Source of the DNA: Mycolicibacterium peregrinum
Lineage (GTDB): Bacteria; Actinomycetota; Actinomycetes; Mycobacteriales; Mycobacteriaceae
Length of the DNA: 64,000 bases
Direction: 5' to 3'
Assembly: GCF_001665785.1 (NCBI RefSeq)
Contig: NZ_LZSO01000016.1
Coordinates: 1-64,000, forward strand
This document shows, piece by piece, positions 1-8,056 of this stretch. A model generated the notes under the pieces. That model searched no databases, was not told the DNA's origin, and saw nothing but the letters and a program-made list of their open reading frames with translations. The position numbers were made by a program, and so were the translations under genes. Each line of letters opens with the position of its first letter. Within the stretch, counting starts at the first letter, position 1.

Positions 1-57
1 CTATTACGCTACAAACACAGCCCAATCAGAGGCTGCACACCCATAACCACGTGTGCA

Positions 58-540
58 TCAAACTCGGGGCGATTCATAGTCAGAGGACGGATGCAGATCC
101 GCGGCCACTTCGGACAACTTGAGAGGCTGCTTGAGTTTGGGTTTGAGGGCCTCATAGGTCGATGCCACGGCCTGGTCCTCGTGGGGCATCGCCCACAGTT
201 CCAGCTTGGCCGGATACCCGGTGATGGTCGCGACGTCGACGTCGAATCCGGTCTCCATCAGATGGTGCAGCGGCAGCAGCATCTCCACCGGATGATTGCC
301 GGTGGAGAACATCTTTCCGTTCTGGCACAACACATATCGTTCTTCGGCGACGATCATCAGTATCTTCCACCGGCCCTCGGCGTACGCACCCGCATGTTGC
401 ACGCCGGCGAAATCGGTCTTGGCCGATGTGTATTGGCTCAGCGAGTAGGGCGACGGGAAGAACGCGTTGTCCTCGGCCTGATCCGGGGTGGGCGCCTTGC
501 TGAGGTCTGCGTCGGTCGACATCTCGTTCACCACTTCCAT
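58..540 (-). pseudogene. hchA: HchA/Hsp31 glyoxalase III, C-terminally truncated
   Basis: The 160-residue product matches the N-terminal half of Hsp31/HchA (DJ-1/PfpI superfamily), a glutathione-independent glyoxalase and deglycase of about 280 residues. Visible family blocks are [32 protein letters not shown] (with family metal or active-site Glu and His) and [18 protein letters not shown]. The match stops after LHPSSDY; eight codons later there is a TGA. The VPGGHGA strand and the CHGP nucleophile-elbow Cys are missing, so glyoxalase activity is very unlikely. The ATG at 522 (MSTDADLSK) is an equally good start. The gene lies 57 bp downstream of rskA on the same strand and may be read from the SigK operon. 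The sequence from 83 to the left edge is clearly less GC-rich, suggesting an insertion or rearrangement junction. Confidence 0.75.
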
Positions 541-597
541 TTCCCGAACTCGTGCGGTGAGGTCAGTGATACCCGGTGCCCGCCCACCTCATGCGTG

Positions 598-1305
598 TCA
601 GCGCAATGGCAGCTCGGCGAAGATCGGCGTGGTCGGTGCGGTCGAGCCCGTGCCCGGCTCGACGGTGAAGGCCAAGGCCGATGCATCGCCGAGGTCTGCC
701 AGCACCGCAGTGGTCGACGGCGCGACAGCAGCGGAGTCCATGGTGCCGGCCGAGGTTGCCGCACCCTCGCGCAACAGCCACATCTGATAGACGGTGCCCG
801 ATTGTGGAGGCGTGACGCCGTTCATCACCAGCACACCGGCGTTGCGCTCGCGGGAGAAGACCACGGTGGCGGTGCCGCCGGTGGGGATGTCCCCGGAGAC
901 GGTCCGGACGTCGGGGGCGGCGAAGATCTGCTCGGCGGTGGTCGGCTGGGGGCCCGGACGCAGGGCGATGCCGATACCGACGCCGGCCAGGGCGATGATG
1001 ACGGCTGCCGCGGCCGCCAGGGCCGTGTTGCGCCAGCGCGCCGCAGGTCGTCGGCGCAGCTCACGAACCGAGACCCTCGCCAGCACCTGCTCGCGCACAT
1101 GCGGCGGTGGCTCCAGGGCGGTGGCCCCCGCCAACCGGGCCATGGTTTCCCGCACCTCCCGCACCTCGGTCGTGAACTGGGCGGCGACCTCGGGAGAAGC
1201 AGCGGCCAGGCGCTGTTCGATGTCGGCGCGCTCGCTGTCAGACACCGCGTGCAGCGCATACGGCGTCGCCAACTCGAGCAGTTCGGAGTCAAACGGTTCG
1301 GTCAT
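598..1305 (-). CDS. rskA: Anti-sigma-K factor RskA
   Basis: A 235-residue single-pass membrane anti-sigma factor, syntenic with Rv0444c. The cytoplasmic N-terminus ([23 protein letters not shown]) is the anti-sigma domain expected to hold SigK. A hydrophobic segment at about residues 100-125 crosses the membrane. The rest is an extracytoplasmic RskA domain with the family block [10 protein letters not shown]. In the family, SigK is released by regulated intramembrane proteolysis of RskA. The ATG overlaps the sigK stop by 4 bp (ATGA), so the two are translationally coupled. It is the last intact gene of the 5953-598 operon. I see no truncation or unusual residues. Confidence 0.93.
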   Translation of the reverse strand: MTEPFDSELLELATPYALHAVSDSERADIEQRLAAASPEVAAQFTTEVREVRETMARLAGATALEPPPHVREQVLARVSVRELRRRPAARWRNTALAAAAAVIIALAGVGIGIALRPGPQPTTAEQIFAAPDVRTVSGDIPTGGTATVVFSRERNAGVLVMNGVTPPQSGTVYQMWLLREGAATSAGTMDSAAVAPSTTAVLADLGDASALAFTVEPGTGSTAPTTPIFAELPLR

Positions 1306-1883
1306 GCGGCCCCCAGGCAATTGCGCAGGCCGCGGAGGGCGTCGCGCATCCGGGATTTGACGGTGGCGAGGTTGGCCGCCAGCCGTTGCGAGACCTGGCT
1401 GTAGGTCAGGCCGTCGTAGTAGGCGAGATGGATGCACTCGCGCTGGGCATCGGTCAGCGCGGACAGGCATTCGGCCACCCGCCGCTGTTCGTCCTGGGTG
1501 ATCACCGAGTCGGCGACGTGATCGGCAGGCGGATCCACGCTGGCCGCCCCGTAGCGCGATTCCCGCTGGCTGGCGGCTTGTTCGGCACGCACCCTGTCCA
1601 CCGCACGGCGGTGTGCGAGCGTCATCAGCCAGGCCATCGGGGATCCGGCGTTCGGGTCGTAGCTGTCTGCGGTGCGCCACACCTGGAGGTAAATGTCCTG
1701 GGTGGTTTCCTCGCTGTATCCCGGGTCCCGCAGAACCCGCGTGACCAGGCCGAACACCCTCGACCGCGTATGGTCGTACAGCTCGGCGAAGGCGTCGACG
1801 TCGTGTCGGGCCACCCGCCGTAGCAGCGCGTCGAGTTCGGCGGTCACCCACAGCAGCCTAGCGACCGGGGTCTGCGCCGTCAT
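1302..1883 (-). CDS. sigK: ECF sigma factor SigK
   Basis: The 193-residue product is collinear with M. tuberculosis SigK. Region 2 contains [21 protein letters not shown] and [17 protein letters not shown]. Region 4 contains [26 protein letters not shown], with the recognition helix in [20 protein letters not shown]. SigK directs transcription of its own cluster and of mpt70/mpt83-type antigens in other mycobacteria. The ATG at 1883 is 2 nt after the stop of the upstream DUF1295 gene. A GTG at 1847 ([11 protein letters not shown]) would give a length closer to the tuberculosis protein. Its partner rskA overlaps the 3' end. A SigK-type promoter lies six genes upstream at 5961-5987, implying autoregulation. 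Confidence 0.94.
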   Translation of the reverse strand: MTAQTPVARLLWVTAELDALLRRVARHDVDAFAELYDHTRSRVFGLVTRVLRDPGYSEETTQDIYLQVWRTADSYDPNAGSPMAWLMTLAHRRAVDRVRAEQAASQRESRYGAASVDPPADHVADSVITQDEQRRVAECLSALTDAQRECIHLAYYDGLTYSQVSQRLAANLATVKSRMRDALRGLRNCLGAA

Positions 1884-1885
1884 GT

Positions 1886-2665
1886 TTATCCAGATCTCGG
1901 CGGGCGCGGTATGAAAAATGAAGTGCGCGAGCGGTATTCGTCGAAGCCCGGTCGGCCTGCCATATGTTTCTCGGCCAGTCGGGCGCCGGTCGCGTGCACC
2001 AGGAAGTACGTCATCAGGCCCGGGGAGAGCACCGTCGTGAGCGACACCCAGCCACAGATGGTCACCAGCCACAGCCCCCACCACACGCAGCTGTCGCCGA
2101 AATAGTTCGGATGGCGGGTCCAGGCCCACAATCCGCGGTCCATGATCACGCCCCGGTGGGCCGGGTCGGATTTGAACCGGCGCAGCTGATGGTCGCCGAC
2201 CGCCTCGAACGTCAGCCCCACCGCCCAGATCAGGACGCCCACGATCAGGACCGGTCGCAGGGCGGCGGGAGTGGGCCCCAAGGTCGAGGACAGCTGCACC
2301 GGCAGCGAAACGAACCAGGTTGCCGCCCCCTGGATCACGAACACCTTGCGCAGCACGTGACCGGCCGAATAGTCGCCGTCCAGCAGCTCCTGATAGCGCG
2401 GGTCTTCCCCCTTGCCCGCCGACTTGAGCACCATGTGCCAGGACAGACGGCCAGCCCACAGCGTGATGAGCACCAACAGCAGGACCCGCCGAAAGAGGTC
2501 GCCGCTACCGAGCGCAGCGCTGACCGCGGCGACCACGATGAACCCGATGCCCCAGGCCACGTCGACGACGTTGTACCGCCCGAGGTTTCGGCCGATCACG
2601 AACGTCGCCCCGTGTACGACGGCAAGGGCCGCCAGCGAAACCGCGGCGACGATGAGCAGGTTCAC
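1886..2665 (-). CDS. DUF1295 (steroid 5-alpha-reductase-like) membrane protein
   Basis: A 259-residue polytopic membrane protein, syntenic with Rv0446c. It has about seven hydrophobic segments and the DUF1295/isoprenylcysteine-methyltransferase-like block RGLWAWTRHPNYFGD near residues 185-200, followed by EYRSRTSFFIPRPP. Related enzymes bind NAD(P)H or SAM at this RHPNY motif. The GTG start at 2665 overlaps the ufaA1 stop (GTGA) and follows an AGGAGG 5 bp upstream. Its place between a fatty-acid methyltransferase and sigK suggests a role in the same lipid modification. The exact reaction is unknown. Confidence 0.88.
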   Translation of the reverse strand: MNLLIVAAVSLAALAVVHGATFVIGRNLGRYNVVDVAWGIGFIVVAAVSAALGSGDLFRRVLLLVLITLWAGRLSWHMVLKSAGKGEDPRYQELLDGDYSAGHVLRKVFVIQGAATWFVSLPVQLSSTLGPTPAALRPVLIVGVLIWAVGLTFEAVGDHQLRRFKSDPAHRGVIMDRGLWAWTRHPNYFGDSCVWWGLWLVTICGWVSLTTVLSPGLMTYFLVHATGARLAEKHMAGRPGFDEYRSRTSFFIPRPPRSG

Positions 2666-3930
2666 CGGTGTCCTCCTGTCGGGGCGAATGTCCACTGGTG
2701 TACGTCGAGATAGCCCGAGGCGAAACCCGCTTCGGAGTACGCCAGGTACAACTCCCACATGCGGGCGAAGACGTCGTCGAAACCGAGTGCGGTCACCGCG
2801 TCACGGCGCGCGACGAAACGCTCCCGCCACAGTCGCAGGGTCTCGGCGTAGTGCGGCCGCAGTGACATCATGTCGACGGTGCGCAGCCGGGTGTGCCGTT
2901 CGGTGAGACCGATGATCGCTTCCGTTGACGGCAGCAGCCCGCCGGGGAAGATGTACTTCTGGATCCAGGTGTGCGTGCCGCGCGAGGCCAGCATGCGGGC
3001 ATGCGGCATGGTGATCGCCTGGATCGCCACGCGCCCTCCGGGGGTGACGAGCCGGTCCAGTGCCCGAAAATAGGTGGGCCAGAATTGATATCCCACCGCC
3101 TCGATCATCTCGACCGACACCACCGCGTCGTAGCAGCCCTCGACGTCGCGGTAGTCGCGCAGCTCGATACCGACCCGGTCCGACAGGCCTGCCGCCGCCA
3201 CCCGTTCCCGGGCCAGCCGTTGTTGCTCGGCCGACAGGGTGATCGAGTGCACCTGGGCGCCGCGCTCGGCGGCACGGATGCAGAGTTCACCCCAGCCGGT
3301 GCCGATCTCCAGTACTCGGCTGCCCGGTCCGACGCCCGCGGTGTTGAGTAGTCGGTCGATCTTGCGGTGCTGGGCGTCGGCCAGGGCTGCCGTCGTCCCA
3401 GGAAGCTGCGCGAACAGCGCGCTGGAGTACGTCATCGTCTCGTCGAGAAATTCCGAGAACAACTCGTTCGACAGGTCGTAGTGGGCTGCGATGTTGCGCC
3501 GGGACTGCGCAGGGTTGTTGTGGGCGGAGCGTGGTGACCGAGGTAGCGTCAGCGCCCGGAACCGTTGCAGCGCAGCGGGAACCAGATCACCTATGGACCT
3601 GCCGAACTCGGTGAGCAACCCGACGAGATCGGTCGAGTGCCACTCACCGGCCATGTACGACTCGCCGAATCCGATCAGGCCGTGGCGGCCGATCCGGCGG
3701 GCCAGGGCCTCCGGATTCTCGATGACCATGGTGGGCAGGGTCGGGTCGGCTGCGCCGGTCACGGTCCCGTCGGGAAACGCCAGCCGGACCGGCAATGTCG
3801 CGGCGGCGCGTCGCAGCAGCTGGTCGGCCACCGCGCCGGAGATCGCGGCCACCGGCCCGCGCGGCGGCTGTGCCACGTCCGGCCAGCGGGTGGGATCGAT
3901 GGCGGGGAACGTCCAGGTCCGCGTGTTCAC
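2662..3930 (-). CDS. ufaA1: Cyclopropane-fatty-acid-synthase family SAM methyltransferase (UfaA1-type)
   Basis: A 422-residue class I methyltransferase, syntenic with Rv0447c (ufaA1). The SAM-binding motif VLEIGTGWGELC is at about residues 206-217. CFA-family blocks are GFGESYMAGEW, NIAAHYDLSNELFSEFLDETMTYSS, VEMIEAVGYQFWPTYF and YIFPGGLLPS. The family transfers a methyl group to the double bond of phospholipid-bound unsaturated acyl chains. The tuberculosis homologue was reported to make tuberculostearic acid, while proteobacterial relatives in a similar cluster (UfaM) make methylated furan fatty acids. The GTG start overlaps the previous stop (GTGA) and has AGGAAGG upstream. Substrate assignment is inference. 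Confidence 0.92.
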   Translation of the reverse strand: MNTRTWTFPAIDPTRWPDVAQPPRGPVAAISGAVADQLLRRAAATLPVRLAFPDGTVTGAADPTLPTMVIENPEALARRIGRHGLIGFGESYMAGEWHSTDLVGLLTEFGRSIGDLVPAALQRFRALTLPRSPRSAHNNPAQSRRNIAAHYDLSNELFSEFLDETMTYSSALFAQLPGTTAALADAQHRKIDRLLNTAGVGPGSRVLEIGTGWGELCIRAAERGAQVHSITLSAEQQRLARERVAAAGLSDRVGIELRDYRDVEGCYDAVVSVEMIEAVGYQFWPTYFRALDRLVTPGGRVAIQAITMPHARMLASRGTHTWIQKYIFPGGLLPSTEAIIGLTERHTRLRTVDMMSLRPHYAETLRLWRERFVARRDAVTALGFDDVFARMWELYLAYSEAGFASGYLDVHQWTFAPTGGHR

Positions 3931-4658
3931 AATGACCTTCCTCGGTTCTGGGACCCGTCGGTGGGGCGGGGAACGACCGGCACCCGGCGCAGCCACAACT
4001 TGATTCCTTCGATCCGGATGGCGAAGGCTCCGACCAGCGGTGCCACCGGTGCGGTCAGTTGCAGTCGCAGGATCTCCCACGTGGTCGCCGGTCTGCGGTC
4101 GCCCCGAAGGGTGGCGACGAAGGCGGGATGTCCTTCGCGGTGCAGCGAAATCGTCACGTCGAGTTGCTCCCCGGGTTCTGGAGCCAGGACCCGGTAGTGG
4201 CCTTCGACGGCGTTGAACGGGGAGACGTACATGCACTTGGACACGCGTGCGGGTTGTCCGGCGGGAAGCAGGTAGGCCTGCCGCCCGCCGTAGGTGTTGT
4301 GGACTTCGGCTACCACGCAACGCAGTGCGCCGGCAGCGTCGTGGCACCAGTACAGGCTCAGGGGGTTGAACACATATCCGAGCACGCGCGCCTGGAGCAG
4401 CGCGGTCACCCTGCCGCCGGCGAGGTCCACGTCGCGTGACACGAGGAACGCATCGACCCGTTGGCGCAGTGTGTCTTTCGGTTCACCAGCGAAATGATCG
4501 TCGACCTCGAATCGGGCGAAGGGTCGCAGCCACCGTGGCAATCGCGGCATCCGATCGAGATCGACGTACCAGCTGTATCCCCGGTAGCTGAAGCGATGGC
4601 GCACGGGAGCCCGGCGTACGTGGGTGATCCTGGTGCGGTACAGCGCGGGAATCAGCAT
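3927..4658 (-). CDS. DUF1365 family protein
   Basis: A 243-residue soluble protein, syntenic with Rv0448c. DUF1365 hallmarks are MLIPALYRTRITHVRRAPVRHRFSYR at the N-terminus (long run shortened in the family to a YRG-type start), RVDAFLVSRDVD and VFNPLSLYWCHD, then EVHNTYGGRQAYLL. DUF1365 proteins travel with CFA-type methyltransferases and FAD amine oxidases; one such protein (UfaO) was implicated in furan fatty-acid formation in Rhodobacter, as I recall. The ATG at 4658 overlaps the upstream FAD oxidoreductase by 7 bp and the stop overlaps ufaA1 by 4 bp. The biochemical role here is inferred from context only. Confidence 0.87.
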   Translation of the reverse strand: MLIPALYRTRITHVRRAPVRHRFSYRGYSWYVDLDRMPRLPRWLRPFARFEVDDHFAGEPKDTLRQRVDAFLVSRDVDLAGGRVTALLQARVLGYVFNPLSLYWCHDAAGALRCVVAEVHNTYGGRQAYLLPAGQPARVSKCMYVSPFNAVEGHYRVLAPEPGEQLDVTISLHREGHPAFVATLRGDRRPATTWEILRLQLTAPVAPLVGAFAIRIEGIKLWLRRVPVVPRPTDGSQNRGRSL

Positions 4659-5953
4659 GCCAGCGGCTCCGCAACCGTGCCGTCGGCCCACCGGGCGCCC
4701 AGCCGCTCCGCGGCCCGCAGTCCCGATGCGGCGCCGTCTTCATGAAACCCCCAGCCGTGGTACGCCCCGGCGAAGACGACGCGGTCGTCGTTGAGCTGAG
4801 GCAGGAGTTGTTGTGCGGCCACGGATTCGGTGGTGTAGGCGGGATGTTCGTAGACCATCTCGGCGATGACCTTCGACGGGTCCACCCGATGAGCGCCGCC
4901 CAGGGTCACCACATAACGCCGGGAGCCGCCCAGCCTCATCAGTCTGGTGATGTCGTAGCTGACGGTGACTGCATGGTCTTCGGCGTCGATCAGGTAGTTC
5001 CACGAAGCGCGGGCTCTCGACAGGCGGGGCAGCACCGACTCGTCGGTGTGCAGCTGAGCCTGGTTGAGGCTGTAGGGGATGGCGCCGAGGATGCGCCGTT
5101 CGTGCGCGCTCGGGTCGTCGAGCATCAGCAGCGCCTGGCTCGGATGAGTGGCGATGACAACGGCATCGAACCGCCGCGGCGGTTGCCCGTCGACGGTGAC
5201 GAGTACGCCCTCTGCGCTTCGCCGCACGGATCGCACGCGCGCACCGGTGATCGCCTCGGGCAGCCGGGACACGACGGCGTCGACGTAGTTGACCGACCCG
5301 CCTACCACCGTGCGCCACTTCGGCGAACCGAACACCGACAACATCCCGTGGTGCTGTAGGAAGACGAACAGGTACCGCGCCGGGTAGCGCAGTGCCTCAC
5401 CGGGCGGGCATGACCACACGGCGGCGACCAGCGGGGTCATGAATCGGTCGGTGAAGTACCGGGAGAATCCGTGCCGGTGCAGGAACTCCTCGAGGGTTGC
5501 CTCGTCTCCGGTCGCCGCGCGTCGCAGCAATTGCGTTGCCAGCCGGTGAAATCGGGCGATCTCGCCCAGCATCAGCAGATAGCGTGGTCGGCCCACATTG
5601 GACCAGCTGGGGAACAACCCGCCCAGGCCGCGTGCCCCGGCATACTCCAGGCCGGTGCCGTCGTCGCGTACGGACATCGACATGTCGGTGTCCTGTGTGC
5701 GGATCCCGAGTTCGTCGAACAACCGGCACAGGGTGGGATACGTGCGGTCGTTGTGCACCAGGAAGGCCGTGTCGAGCGCAACAGTGCGGCCGTCTTCGAC
5801 GACGTGCTGAGTGTGGGCATGCCCGCCGAAGCGGGCATCGGCTTCCAGCAAGGTGACGCGGTCACGGGCGGACAGGACATACGCGGCCGTGAGGCCCGCG
5901 ACGCCGCTGCCGATCACGGCGACGGCACGCCCGCGAGGATGAATGTTTTCCAC
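4652..5953 (-). CDS. FAD-dependent amine-oxidase-family oxidoreductase (COG2907-like)
   Basis: The 433-residue product is syntenic with Rv0449c. A Rossmann FAD motif, GSGVAGL, is at residues 15-21, followed by an acidic strand end (LLEAD) and RFGGHAHT, typical of the amine oxidase/protoporphyrinogen-oxidase fold. The C-terminal FAD loop is VVFAGAYHGWGFHEDGAASGL. Homologues sit beside DUF1365 and CFA methyltransferases; the Rhodobacter UfaD desaturates a methylated acyl chain. This is the first gene of the SigK operon. The GTG start at 5953 is only 7 nt from a SigK-type -10, so there is no room for a ribosome site and translation should be leaderless. Confidence 0.88.
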   Translation of the reverse strand: MENIHPRGRAVAVIGSGVAGLTAAYVLSARDRVTLLEADARFGGHAHTQHVVEDGRTVALDTAFLVHNDRTYPTLCRLFDELGIRTQDTDMSMSVRDDGTGLEYAGARGLGGLFPSWSNVGRPRYLLMLGEIARFHRLATQLLRRAATGDEATLEEFLHRHGFSRYFTDRFMTPLVAAVWSCPPGEALRYPARYLFVFLQHHGMLSVFGSPKWRTVVGGSVNYVDAVVSRLPEAITGARVRSVRRSAEGVLVTVDGQPPRRFDAVVIATHPSQALLMLDDPSAHERRILGAIPYSLNQAQLHTDESVLPRLSRARASWNYLIDAEDHAVTVSYDITRLMRLGGSRRYVVTLGGAHRVDPSKVIAEMVYEHPAYTTESVAAQQLLPQLNDDRVVFAGAYHGWGFHEDGAASGLRAAERLGARWADGTVAEPLAC

Positions 5954-5960
5954 ACCCGGT

Positions 5961-5987
5961 ATTCGGAGCCGGACCGGGCGCGGATGG
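5961..5987 (-). promoter_or_regulatory. SigK-type promoter for the sigK operon
   Basis: On the minus strand CCATCC (5987-5982) and CCGAAT (5966-5961) are separated by 15 bp. As I recall, the published mycobacterial SigK consensus is CCATCC-N16/17-CCGAAT, so both hexamers are exact and the spacer is 1 bp short. The expected start point falls at or next to the GTG at 5953, giving a leaderless mRNA and an autoregulatory loop through sigK. Confidence 0.8.
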
Positions 5988-5996
5988 GAAGAACTT

Positions 5997-6815
5997 CTAC
6001 CGGAGTTCGGCGATCACCTTGCCGAACGCCTCGGCGTGGGCGATCTGCACGATGACGTAGGTGATCCCGTACTTCTCGCGCAGACCGCGAATGTGGTCGG
6101 CCATGGCGCTGACCGAACCGGACAGCACACCGGGGTGGCGGAGAAGTTCTTCGTCGCTGAGTCCCGGCAGGAAATGGCGTGGGACGTTGAGGATGGGCAT
6201 CTCGCTGCCGGGCGCGGGCATGGCCGTGACCGCGATGTTGAGCTCCAGCTGGTCGAAGCGGCCACCGGCGGCGTTGCGCAGGAACGAGATTCGGTCGGCC
6301 AAGGGATCCCCACCGACCTGGTCACCACCGGTGAGGCCGATGATGTCCGCGGTCTGGGCGGCCACCGTCAGCAGCCGGTCGCCGTTGCCCGCGATGAGGA
6401 TCGGGATATCGGGTGCGTGTTCTTTCAGGTACTCGGTGGTGTGGCGCAGGTGATCGATACGCTCGCGTGCCGTGGGGAACGGCAGTTCGGCGGCCTCGAA
6501 CTCCTCGCGCACGTAGCCGGCACCGAGGCCGAGGTCGAACCTTCCGCCGGACAGATCCCGCAGCGCGGTGGCGTCGCGCGCCAGTAGCGCCGGCTTGTAG
6601 AACCCGGCATTGAGCACGAACGTCCCGACGCGCAGCGTGGTCGTCGCCGCGGCGATCGCGGTCAGGGTGGGGAACGGGGCAGGCGCACCGAGGTGGTCGG
6701 GCACGTTGAGTACGTCGAAGCCGAGGTCTTCGGCACGCCGGGCCTCGTCGGCGATCTGAGACTGGGACTCGGCGACGCGCAAGCTGACGCCGAAGCGGAA
6801 ATCGTTGGGCATCAC
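5997..6815 (-). CDS. LLM-class F420-dependent oxidoreductase
   Basis: The 272-residue product has the luciferase-like monooxygenase fold. Visible blocks are FGVSLRVAESQSQIADEARRAEDLGFDVLNVPDH, the flavin/F420-site LRVGTFVLNAGFYKPALLARDATALRDLSGGRFDLGLGAG (both named by ends only in length) and PILIAGNGDRLLTVAAQTADIIGL. Mycobacterial proteins of this subclass (about 270-290 residues) use coenzyme F420, but the substrate cannot be read from the sequence. Translation starts at the ATG at 6815 or at the adjacent ATG at 6812. It ends 43 bp before the SigK operon start and should be a separate transcript, since the SigK promoter lies in between. Confidence 0.85.
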   Translation of the reverse strand: MMPNDFRFGVSLRVAESQSQIADEARRAEDLGFDVLNVPDHLGAPAPFPTLTAIAAATTTLRVGTFVLNAGFYKPALLARDATALRDLSGGRFDLGLGAGYVREEFEAAELPFPTARERIDHLRHTTEYLKEHAPDIPILIAGNGDRLLTVAAQTADIIGLTGGDQVGGDPLADRISFLRNAAGGRFDQLELNIAVTAMPAPGSEMPILNVPRHFLPGLSDEELLRHPGVLSGSVSAMADHIRGLREKYGITYVIVQIAHAEAFGKVIAELR

Positions 6816-6874
6816 CCGATCTTAAGCACAGCCCGTGCAGGTTTGGAGGCGTCTGCGGCGGGCAATTCTGAGCC

Positions 6875-7972
6875 GTGACAAGTCACCCGACGGTGGGCGT
6901 GGAGGAAGAGTTCCTGCTCATCGACTCGCAGAGCGGCGAACCCATCGCCCGGAACAAGCAGGTCGCCGCCAGCGCCGCCGAGCACGGGGTCGACCTGCAA
7001 CTGGAGCTGACCAGCTGCCAGGTCGAGACCACCACGGACGTGATGGCCACCAGCAGCGCGTTGCGCTCCGAGCTGAGCAGGTTGCGCCGGACTGCCGCGG
7101 AGGCCGCCGCAGTAAACGGTGCGCAGCTGCTGGCTGTCGCGCTACCGCCGACCGTGCCGCACAAGTTCCCGGTGACACCGACCGCGCGCTACCGAAGGAT
7201 CGCCCACCGGTTCGGCATGATCGCTCATGAACAGGGCATCTGTGGCTGCCACGTCCATGTCGCGGTGCCGGACCGGGGCGCCGCGATTCACGTCAGCAAC
7301 TGGCTGCGGCCGTGGCTGCATGTGCTGTTGGCGCTGACCGCCAACTCGGTGATCTATCGCAACACCGACAGCGGTTATGCCAGCTTCCGTAGCGTGCTGT
7401 GGTCGCGGTGGCCGAGTTCGGGACCTCCGCCGCATTTCGATTCCGTCGCGCAGTATGACGCCGCGGTAGCGATGCTGGAGCGGGCCGGCGCCGCGTTGGA
7501 TGACGGCATGATCTATTGGGATGTCCGGCCGTCGGCGAATTTCCCGACCGTCGAGGTGCGGGTGTCCGATGTGCCTGCGACGGTGGCCGAGACGGTGTTG
7601 CTCGCCACGTTGATCCGTGCCGGGGCGATGACGGCGTTGCGCGGCTACGACGAAGGCGAATCAGTTCCGTGTCTGGCGGACAGCCAGATCCGCGCAGCGC
7701 ATTGGAAGGCCGCCCACGATGGTCTGGACGGAGACGGCATCGATCTGCTGGGGGATCAGTCGACGGTCCCGGTGCGGGATCTACTCGGTCGATTCGTCGA
7801 GACGGTGCGGCCGGCCTTGGTGGCGCTGGACGACTACGAGATGGTGCGCGGTGAGCTCGCCCGCGTGGTGGCCGAAGGTAATGGCGCGATCCGGCAGCGT
7901 CGCGCCTGGCGGAAACGAAATGAAATCGCCGACGTGATAAGCGAATTGGCGGCCGCTGTGACCAGCGACTAG
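6875..7972 (+). CDS. Carboxylate-amine ligase, YbdK/GCS2 family
   Basis: The 365-residue product resembles Rv0433 and E. coli YbdK, ATP-dependent ligases of the glutamate-cysteine ligase type 2 fold with weak gamma-glutamylcysteine synthetase activity. Visible family blocks are TVGVEEEFLLID (residues 6-17), ELTSCQVETTTDV, QGICGCHVHVAVPD and WDVRPSANFPTVEVRVSD. The acidic residues in VEEEF and EVR are expected ATP/Mg ligands. It starts with GTG at 6875 and is transcribed divergently from the LLM gene at 6815. True mycobacterial mycothiol or ergothioneine enzymes are different proteins, so the physiological substrate is open. Confidence 0.87.
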   Translation: MTSHPTVGVEEEFLLIDSQSGEPIARNKQVAASAAEHGVDLQLELTSCQVETTTDVMATSSALRSELSRLRRTAAEAAAVNGAQLLAVALPPTVPHKFPVTPTARYRRIAHRFGMIAHEQGICGCHVHVAVPDRGAAIHVSNWLRPWLHVLLALTANSVIYRNTDSGYASFRSVLWSRWPSSGPPPHFDSVAQYDAAVAMLERAGAALDDGMIYWDVRPSANFPTVEVRVSDVPATVAETVLLATLIRAGAMTALRGYDEGESVPCLADSQIRAAHWKAAHDGLDGDGIDLLGDQSTVPVRDLLGRFVETVRPALVALDDYEMVRGELARVVAEGNGAIRQRRAWRKRNEIADVISELAAAVTSD

Positions 7973-8056
7973 TCTGCCCAGCGGCGCAGGAACTCCACTC
8001 AGGGGCCCATCGGTCACGCACAGATTCGAGCCGTGGGCGAAGTACGGGTGAAGTAT

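Noticed and set aside
91..1404. Long plus-strand open frame opposite rskA/sigK
   Set aside because: Translation is Arg/Gly/His-rich low-complexity typical of the reverse strand of high-GC genes; it overlaps clearly conserved minus-strand genes.
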